Shown here: positions 55,976 through 64,000 of the stretch, in pieces
Layout of the letters: each line of letters opens with the position of its first letter
Numbering within the stretch: position 1 is the stretch's first letter
NCBI GenBank assembly: GCA_032719365.1
Contig: CM064872.1
Span: 50,142,252-50,206,251, forward strand
Direction of reading: 5' to 3'
Length of the DNA stretch: 64,000 nucleotides
From: Prinsepia uniflora
Taxonomy: Eukaryota > Streptophyta > Magnoliopsida > Rosales > Rosaceae
Notes under the pieces: model-generated
What the model saw: only the letters and a program-made list of their open reading frames with translations
What the model was told of the DNA's origin: nothing
Database searches by the model: none
Program-made: the position numbers and the translations under genes

Positions 55976-58975
55976 TGTAACGACCCATCCCAAATTCCTA
56001 GATTAGATTAGTGACTAATCACGATTAGTGAGGCTAATCCGTGATTAGTAGAGCGAAATCGGACGAACGGTGCGAAATGACCGTTTTGCCCCTGATGGTG
56101 GCAAAACGTTGACTTTTTAATCGGGCAGTCAAATGGACTTTGATTGATGACCGTGACGTAGTTCGTGACGTCACGAGTTCATAGACAGGTGGCACGTTCA
56201 ATTCCGACGTTCGAGGAAGAAGTTATGACGTTCGGAAGTTTAGGGGCATTTTGGTAATTTGGGTGAATAGGAGGTCAAAAGTTGACTTTTTGATCGGCAG
56301 GTCCGATGGCCGAGGGCCGAAGACCGTTACGTAAATAAGGACGATACGAATCCGTAGACAGGCGGCACGTCGAATTCGGACGTTCGACGGCGAAGTTATG
56401 GTTCACGGAAGTTCCCGGTTACTATTCACGACGGCACGTTTTACGAGACAAAAAGTGCAGTTTGTCTTTAGTGGGACCAGTTGCTTTTTAGCAATCAATG
56501 GATGAGTGACAAGTGTCACTCATCCACTGGACAACACATTACATACATGCACTTCACCGTGCATTTTCATTTTCTTCGTTCAAACACAACCCACCCGATC
56601 TCACCATTTTCTCTCATTCCCGTGCAACCCAAACCCAGCCAACCATCACCCATGACCAGGCAGAGGACCAGGGAGATCGAGGGAGCCGAGGTGGCCGGCT
56701 TGGAGGCCTGAACCGCCGCCCACGGCGGCGAGAGGAGGAGAAACCCGAATGGGTACCCGGTTAGCCCATTTTGATCCATTTTTCCATTTTCGTTTTTATT
56801 GTTAGTTTTTAATGGTTTTAATGAGGCCATTAGGTTGCTAGGGACATTTTAGGAAGGTTTTGGTGGTGGTCGACGGCCGAGAAGCCGTGTAGACTGATCG
56901 GGAAAAATTGAACCGTGAGGTTCAAATTGGACCGGTCGGATTTCGTAGGTTTTAGGTTGTTTAGTTAATTAGGATTGATAGGAAATGAAGAAATAGGAAT
57001 TTAGGAGTTGGAATGGAAGCAAACGGACCGAAAATGAGGGAGAAGGAGACCTGGACCGGTTACGCCGGTCCAAGTTGCAGGAAAAACCGGACCGGACCGG
57101 TTCGGACCGGTCTGACCGATGTAGGGGATGACTGATGACGTCATCCTGATGACGTCATCATGTCAGGGATGACGTCATCATGTCAGATCTGACAATGTCA
57201 GACTGACATGTCAGACAGTGGGCCAATGGGAGCGTGACACGTGTCACTGTCAGGGGCTATCAGTGATGACGTCAGCAGGTACTGTAGCAGGCGCGTGAAG
57301 CCCACGCGTAGCCACTTCAGGCGGCGCGTGAGGGCGCGTGGTAGGGAATCTGGGGAAGGTTCCAACATACGAAATCATCTATTCGATGTAACGAACATTT
57401 TGGGACTGGTTTCGTGTCGATCGGACACCGTCTCGAGATGTTTCGGGGCATCGGAAGGTTTAGGTTCGGGATTAAAAATAGTTAAAAATACGGAAAAATT
57501 ACGGGGCTTTGGTAGGAGGTTAATTAAGTAGTTAGTAACCTTCTATTACGATTTGGACAGGTTTGGGAGTCCCCGGTGACGGTGATCGGCTCGGGGAGCC
57601 GTATGGCACGCAAATCGAGGCGGCAGCTCGGACGGTCTGTGAGTGGACCTTGTTTTTAAATTGGTGCATGCATAAATGTTTATTATATGTTTTATTACTT
57701 GTTTGATGATGCCATGGGTGCATTTCTATGTGGTTACGTATAAGCACTATTTCGAGGTTTCGGCCTTATACGGTGCTTATACGGGTCTGTATTTCTTTAT
57801 TGATTTAAATGAAATGGTGTTGGATTTCTAAAAGGCTTAACTCGGGTATGAAACCCATTTGGTTTTGTCTCGGGCATATGACCTCAGATTCCGGGCACGG
57901 TGCCCAGTTGGTGTTCTATGTTCGGGTACGAGACCCAGTCACTTTACGGTTTTGATTTCAGGTCAGGGAACCTTAAATGGATTCCCAGGTTCATGACGGT
58001 TTATGGGAACCGGCATGAACCCTTGTTGTGGTATCGTGGTTCATGACGGTTTATGGGAACCGGCATGAACCCTTGTTATGTTATTACGGTACATGACGGT
58101 TTATGGGAACCGGCATGTTACCTGATTATGGATATGATGGATCATGACGGTTCAGGGGAACCGGTCATGAATGTTTATGTTGTGTATATATATGTTCGTC
58201 TACCTTCCTTTACTTCTATTATCTCCTCCGGGGAGGGCCGTTGGCCTGGGTGGACCCCGGAGTAGTCACGGAGCACCGACTGAGTGGAGTCACCCCCCAG
58301 TTGGGTTCCTTACTCTCAGGAAGGCTATGATTACTATTACCTCGGGTAGGGTCAGTGGTCTACGGACATTGATCTTGACTTTGAGAAGACTCGGATTGAG
58401 ACCTGGGTAGCATGCGCGTGGCTTTGGATACCGTGACAGGATTGGTTGTGTGACTTATATATATGTATGTGATGTATATATGATATATGATATGTGGTGT
58501 GTACAGGTGTGCACAGGATTTGAGCAGTGGCTCGTGTACTTGGTTTCTTTATGGTTTGGGGCCGAGTCCTTTATGGATTTGGGCAGTGGCCCGTATGGTC
58601 GTTTTTATTGTGGTCCTTTCGACCTTAGTTTATATCTGCTTTGGGCTTAGTCCCACATATGGTTTGTTTTGGATAAATGGTTTTCGAATGCATGCATGCT
58701 TTTTAGTGGAGGGTACAAATGTCTTCTCGTTAAAATGTTTTTATAAACTCTTGTTTTGTCCACTCACAGTTTTTAATGTTTTGACTGCCCTTCAGGATGA
58801 CATCGGATGTGGACTGTAGCAGAGACCGAGATATCACATGCCTCCTCCGGATCCTGGCGTACTCTGATAGCCCGGGAGGGCAAAGGACGAAAATATCCCT
58901 TGTCTGACACTTCGTGTCAGACGGGAGCAGGGTCATCCCGCACTAATCCCGGGGGGATTGGGACGGGTCCTGTCA
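55976..58975 (+). repeat. 5' LTR of element D
   Basis: 3000 bp from TGTAACGACCCATCCC to GGGTCCTGTCA, same family as solo LTR C. Modules: GACAGGYGGCACG twice, 173 bp apart (56184 and 56357), palindrome (56501-56524), TGACGTCA cluster (about 57128-57260), GTGACACGTGTCAC (about 57234-57247), GC-rich block (57290-57340), GTGAGTGGAC (57639-57648), hairpin array (57985-58175), GTCCACTCAC (58758-58767), CCCTTCAG then GATGACATCG, and a terminal hairpin (58902-58922). Confidence 0.93.
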
Positions 58976-58978
58976 GCG

Positions 58979-58990
58979 TGGTATCAGAGC
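58979..58990 (+). other. Primer binding site of element D
   Basis: TGGTATCAGAGC lies three bases after the LTR end, initiator tRNA-Met type. It shows that 55976-58975 is a 5' LTR rather than a solo LTR. Confidence 0.92.
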
Positions 58991-60066
58991 GGGGTTGTCT
59001 CTATTCGAGCAACCGCGGAGCTCTTGGAGTATGTATGCTGGTCGAGGATGTGATATCTCATTGGGCTGCAGTCCGTGGTCAACCTGATGTTGAGGTACCG
59101 GTACGATAGTTAGTAGGATTGGCATGCCTTGGTTCGGCATTTGAGGCCGGGGTTGCCATAGTTCTGTCAAGGTTGACAGTGTGGGACCCTACGGAAGGAT
59201 TAACGTGTTCGTATTCTAGAGTGTGATCGTGAGACGGTTAGTTGGGATCGTCTTTCACGATGTCGTAGGATTGGTTCCGACGACTAGTTGGGAATTGTGA
59301 TCATCGGATGGTCGAATATTGTTGAGTTGGATGATCGGATTTGGTTGAGTTAGATAGATTTACTGCAGTTGGCAGTTAGCAACCAGATTCGAGGAATCTG
59401 AGTTGGATTGACGGTAGGATTGGATTGACGTCTTTATGATGTCCAGACCGCGGGGTCGGTCAGATCGTGGATTTTACTGCCTTATGCAGTTGGGTTATGG
59501 GGAACTCTAGGTGTGATCGTGGAACCCTACCGTATATGTATGGTTCGAAAATGTGAGTTGACGAGTGGTTTGACTTGGACGACTATTCGGATTTGGATTC
59601 GTTAGTCGGTCTAGTCATGTCAGCTTGTGTTGGGACTGCACTTCGCAGTCGAGGTTATATTTATCGGTTAGACATAGTTGGTTGTCATGGTACTTTAGTT
59701 GTCGTTTGGTGCAACTAAGGTCATTGGTGACCTGGTAGAGGACATTGGGTTAGTCGAGTTGCGCCTGGTTAGAGTGTGGTTGGACAGGTTACCGGGGTTG
59801 GTACTTTTCGATGGAATCCCTGAGTGGGATACAGGGTAGTTGGTACGGGCTGTTGATTCCGTTGGATGCGAATCTCGATAGCGAGGTCTGGTAGTTAGGT
59901 ATGCACGAGGTTGTGGCAGACGCTACTATCGATGGACTTAGTCGAGTCTCATCAGGTCGGGTAGACTCAGGTAGTCGTGACGATGATACGGGGTGCGTGA
60001 GTAACGGATATGTACGAGCAGTGATTCTGGATTCGACTCGGTTACGGCTGAGTGCGATCGCAGAAT

Positions 60067-60245
60067 GAGTTGGGGACGTTCGGGGAGCGTTTCTTTTTCC
60101 CGTATGAGCTGTCAGGGTGACTGTACCCAGAGTTGTCGGGTACGAGGGAGGCAGAGTTTCTCCTATTCGAGCAGAGGTACGGGATCGTCGCTCGGTATGA
60201 GCGGAGATCCAGGGTTGTCAGTTTTGCACATGGTGTGCCGATACT
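60067..60245 (+). pseudogene. Gag fragment of element D
   Basis: Read with one frame change, GTFGERFFFPYE is followed by REAEFLLFEQRYGIVARYER, parallel to ETFRERFLDQYYP and KEAEFLQLKQGNLTVADYEQ in the Gag of E (about 15690-15795). Several central residues agree, but upstream and downstream Gag parts are not recognisable. A remote, decayed Tekay-type Gag is the best reading. Confidence 0.5.
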
Positions 60246-61298
60246 AATGTTGGTTGCGTGTACCAATAGTATTGTGGGCCGGCGCTGATACTAGCGCTGG
60301 TGCCGGTGATCATGATGACGATGAATTACGTATCGGGATGTGACATCCGTCGTGATGGGCATATGTTCGGCATCTGTGGTTTGAGAGTGGATCACGGATA
60401 AAGTTAAACTGGTAATGGACACGTAGATGTCCAAGTACGTTGTTTCCAATCTTGTTGGAACTTCGAAATCGCGAGAGGTTGCGATTGAGGTGACGAGAGG
60501 AATGCGGGTTTTCCGCAGTGGTATTGGGTATGTCGAAGTCGTTTGGGTGACTTCTCAGGTTCTACCATAATTGATGGAGGTAGATGATGTAGATGTTATT
60601 GATGTTGTTAGTTGCCACTAGTACACTGATCGTGTATTGGTTGGTGGACCCGTGATTGTCTTGGGTCATCAGGGGAGTGAGTATATCGAAGTTAGGTGAC
60701 TGCGATTCCTCATTCTCTACTTGGTGGCAGACGATGTCAGGTTACGTGACGTGGTGAATGCAGCGAGCTTGGTTGTATTCACATAGGATGAGTTTTGATG
60801 TCACAGTCTTGTATCATCTTTGATTTTCCTTGGTGGAATGACAAGGATCGATACGAGGTAATCAGTGATAACCCACAGTCTCGGCGTGTCTCGTCGTTGA
60901 CTAATCTATTTAGATGTGGGAAATGGTTGAGGACTTTGGACGTCGTGACGATCGGGGATCGTGACGTCTATGGTCGGTTGACGTAGTGTTGGATCTGGAT
61001 CGTGATTTGGATATCCAGATAGGTGGAGAGTTTATTACTCTTACTTGGATGTTGAGTGAAGCATGATGGGACTGAACTTCTTTTCGAGGTAAATCCCATA
61101 TGGCTTATTACTCGCCTGAGTAGTTGTCCGATGAGTAGATGTCTGACGAGGTCGGATTTTGTCTGACCTAGTGTTGTGTTGATGTTGGGATTGACTTCCC
61201 TATGAAGTCAATCGTTTGTAATAGGGTAATCGGTTTAGCAGGTAACCGATAGGTTTGGTTTTGGTACGTCTAGGTAGACGTGAACGATATTTCAGGTT

Positions 61299-61425
61299 TT
61301 GGAACCAGATTTCTGGATGACGATTCAGGATTTGATTTTGGAACTTGAAAGAGGATTTCTGTATTTGGGTTTTGGAATCGGATTCTGGGTGACGATTCAG
61401 GATTTGATTCTAGAGCTTGACTATA
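61299..61425 (+). repeat. Two-copy ~77-bp direct repeat in D
   Basis: GGTTTTGGAA...TTTCTGG plus TGACGATTCAGGATTTGATT occurs at about 61290-61340 and again at about 61367-61415, with small changes. It lies in a 105-codon open stretch that reads as a repeated FWxTIQDLILEL. I do not call that a gene: composition is biased and there is no homology. Confidence 0.7.
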
Positions 61426-61792
61426 GATTTTCTTTTATGGATTTGGGTTCGGAATGGTTATTCCTAATACTAGTTTACGGAATGATGATTTCGGATTTGA
61501 ATTTGGACATGATTATGGATATGATTTCTGGGTTTGGATTCGGGATTTCTTACGAAATTGCGGATTCGGATTCGGATTTGGAAATAGATAATGGGTTGGA
61601 GTTTCGATTTGTCTAGATCGGACAGATGGACTTCATAATTGAAACGTGATTGACTACAACCTAGGTGGTTGTAGGCTGATTGATGGGTAGTTATATGTAC
61701 CTTGTTCATTGTTCGAGGTACGACACCGGGCAGACTTGGGATGTCTGGTGACGGTATATAGGTTATACCAGTGGTACGTTGGAGAGCGTGTT

Positions 61793-64000
61793 TGTCAGGA
61801 CCCACCCCGGTTTCACCCCAAAATCCGAGGTAAATCCCGCTCCCGTCTGACCTCCGACGCAACATCCAAGTACAACTCACTCAAATCCAGTCAGACGCAG
61901 GAGTAATTAAACAAAACATCCCGAAGTTATCGTTTACAGAACCTAGTACAAAACAAAGAATTTAAAACCCGATAAAGTACACGCACACGGAAGATTGTAA
62001 GCTATTCTGGGATCCCTCACGTCACTTCTATGCCTCGGACACTGCCTCGTCGTCAAGACCCCGCGCTCGCTCCACAACCTGGAGGGCAAGTTAAAACAAA
62101 AGTGTGAGTGGACCATAATAAAAGAAAAGTTCTGAACAGTTATCAGAAAACCGATTTTAACCCTCCGTTTTGAAAACCACATGCACAACCAATAGGTATG
62201 AACACAGTTATAAATCGCTTTACCATAAACCGCATCATAAGAAACAGAAACACTATAAAACAGTTAGAAAAACCACAGCATGTGAATCATAAAACCGTAT
62301 CAGAAACCATAAACATCAAATCATCATTTCCCGATCAAACCTGCTGGACCTATCCGAGTCTTTAAACTCCCGAGTCTTTAAACTCAATCCAGGCCTTAAT
62401 CATATCCGAGTCTTTAAACTCAAGGCCTACGGGGGAAAATCAATATATCCGAGTCTTTAAACTCCCGAGTCTTTAAACTCAATCCGGGTCTTTAAACCCA
62501 ATCCGGCCGGTCCCCCGTCACATATATCCGGGTCTTTAAACCCAATATCCAGATCCAGCAAATCCAATCCCAAAACCATTTGAAAACCATTTACCAATCC
62601 ACATCCAAACCCGAATTCGAAATCACTGGTCCGATACCCTTCCGACATCCAGAACCGTCATTCCGAACCCAAATCCGGAATCCACTTTTCTGCTCATTTA
62701 ATTCCCAAATCATGTTTCAAAATCCTTTCGTAAGAAATCAAACTAGTTATCCTTTAATCCCAAAACCTTGGCATTTTACTCAGAAATCGGCATATCTCGT
62801 AAAACGTGCCAAATACCGTATTTCTCAAAAAGCGTGCAACAATGTAAAACCAACCAAAACATATTCAATAATGACTAAATCCACAAAACAACGATAAAAA
62901 AAAACAGTTATGCATGCTCAAGTTTAAAGAAGGAGTCCACTCACAGTACTGAGCCCTACTCGCGTCCCGAACGTCCAGCACGTTCCTCGGCTTCCTCGGG
63001 AAATCCCGATCCTGTCAAGCACCGTCAAAATACGTCACTAATACGTCTACAAACCTTCTCCTAAATTTCCTCAAAAATCCCCGAACCGAAGACCTAGAAC
63101 CCCGGGACCCTAAACCTTCACCCTCGCGGAACTACACTCAAACGACATCCGATTGACTCGAAACCAACTCCATTGAACTCACCACAACTCCTAGACCAAA
63201 AGTCATGTTGATCGTTTTCCCCATCGCCGCCGCACGCGCCCCCACGCGCCGCCCAAAGTGGCTGCGCGTGGCCCTCACGCGCCAGCTACAGTGTCATCCC
63301 CAACCTCGAGTGCACTGTGCTGAACCGGCCGCTGCAACTGGACCGGCGAGAGGCATTCTCCACCGTCCGGCCACCTTTTCCTTCCCTCTCTTCTCCTGCA
63401 GCTTTGTCCAGACACCACGAATCCAATACTCAACTCCTCTAACCTCGACACAGCCCCGTCATCGTCGATTCAAGGTCGAACCAGACGGCCACTTTTCCCC
63501 TGTTTCACGATCCTTCTACTCCGGTCACCTCCCGTCACGGTGGCGACACCAGACTCACCCCACAACCTCACTGAACCTAGTCCAACACTCCTAACCCTTC
63601 GACTCACCCCAGAAGTCCACGACTTTGGGTTCGAAGTTCACGGCCAAACAGAGCACCAGAATGCTCGTCTTCGACTGAGCTCCGCCGTGTACGCCCCCGT
63701 CACGGCGACCATCCCAAACCATTCCTAGAACCTCCCTGAACATCACCCTAACCTTCAATCCTCTCAACTCTAAGCCCAGACTCACGACTTTCCAAATGAA
63801 AATCACGGGTAAAACAGAGCAGAAAACTTACCCTTCGATTGCGGCTCCGCCGTGCGCACCGCCACGCACCACGGTGGTCGTTGGCCTCCCTGCAATCTCC
63901 TACGGCTTCCCTCGCCTTGGTTTGCCTCACCTCACGGCGTAGCCACCACCTCGAACTCACAGGCTCCCTGTTTCCCCAAAACGTCTCCGCACCACCGCCG
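61793..64000 (-). mobile_element. Antisense LTR of the E family, cut by window end
   Basis: Starts TGTCAGGACCC, the reverse complement of the end of the E LTR. It follows that LTR in reverse down to about base 13085 of E. Modules in reverse: acceptor-like CTGGAGGG (about 62080), GTGAGTGGAC (62104-62113), TTTAAACTC array (62355-62545), GTCCACTCAC (62935-62944), CACGCGC block (about 63230-63290) and donor-like ACTTAC (63826-63831). It is clearly diverged from E. Whether it is a solo LTR or the end of an antisense element cannot be seen. Confidence 0.9.

Larger units (their letters stand above)
58976..61792 (+). mobile_element. Interior of element D, decayed
   Basis: 2.8 kb in which I recognise only one gag remnant (60067-60245). 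The rest is rich in GGTTG, GATTG and GTCGG words, has no long frame on either strand, and does not match E, F or B by eye. It may be a heavily mutated gag-pro region or a non-autonomous filler. An antisense LTR of the E family interrupts it at 61793, so more of D lies beyond the window. Confidence 0.65.

Noticed and set aside
61299..61616. 105-codon frame with repeated FWxTIQDLILEL
   Set aside because: It arises from a two-copy DNA repeat in G/T-rich sequence, with no start context or homology.

Overview
This window is nuclear DNA of a flowering plant, probably a eudicot. It is almost entirely nested retrotransposons; I found no host gene, tRNA, functional rRNA gene or CRISPR. The plant call rests on chromodomain Ty3/gypsy elements of the Tekay/Del type (primer site TGGTATCAGAGC), Athila-type Ty3/gypsy elements (primer site TGGCGCCGTTGCCGGGGA), Cassandra miniature elements with 5S rRNA-like LTRs, and a plant L1-type LINE. 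The species cannot be named.

Layout. (1) 1-6322: a non-autonomous Athila-like element (A) whose 5' LTR carries the end of a Tekay-type LTR at 1-30. (2) 6323-35223: one decayed LINE in six pieces, broken by an antisense Cassandra LTR (7342-7621), a solo LTR G (8263-11297) with a Cassandra solo LTR inside it (9838-10170), a complete young Tekay-type element E (12340-22849), a degraded LTR H (about 23244-24497) and a decayed Tekay-type element F (24741-34443). (3) 35224-37020: an LTR fragment I holding a complete Cassandra (36049-36988). (4) 37021-55975: a large Athila-like element B with coding remnants, holding solo LTR C in its 5' LTR (37838-40938), antisense solo LTR S1 in its RT gene (46034-48543) and antisense solo LTR S2 in its 3' noncoding region (51762-54334). 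(5) 55976-64000: element D, same LTR family as C, inserted in the 3' LTR of B. It has a 3.0 kb LTR, a primer site and a decayed interior that is cut at 61793 by an antisense LTR of the E family running off the window.

Seven insertions have perfect 5-bp target duplications: G ttact, Cassandra solo LTR actga, E tatct, complete Cassandra cccgg, C tattt, S1 aaatg, S2 ataga. These fix the nesting order.

E is the most intact element: a single gag-pro-RT-RNaseH-integrase-chromodomain frame broken by three TAG codons and one 1-nt deletion, with LTRs differing at about 40 sites in 2.97 kb by eye. F and B are clearly pseudogenic.

The most unusual signal is in the long Tekay-type LTRs. Otherwise different families share an ordered set of motifs: a duplicated ~170-bp module, a 24-bp palindrome, a GTAAG donor-like site, the inverted pair GTGAGTGGAC / GTCCACTCAC around a family-specific array of small hairpins, an acceptor-like CCCTCCAG, and a terminal hairpin ending in GTCAGACGGGAGCAGG. 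The Athila-like LTRs carry a different series of stem-loops with a shared loop sequence.
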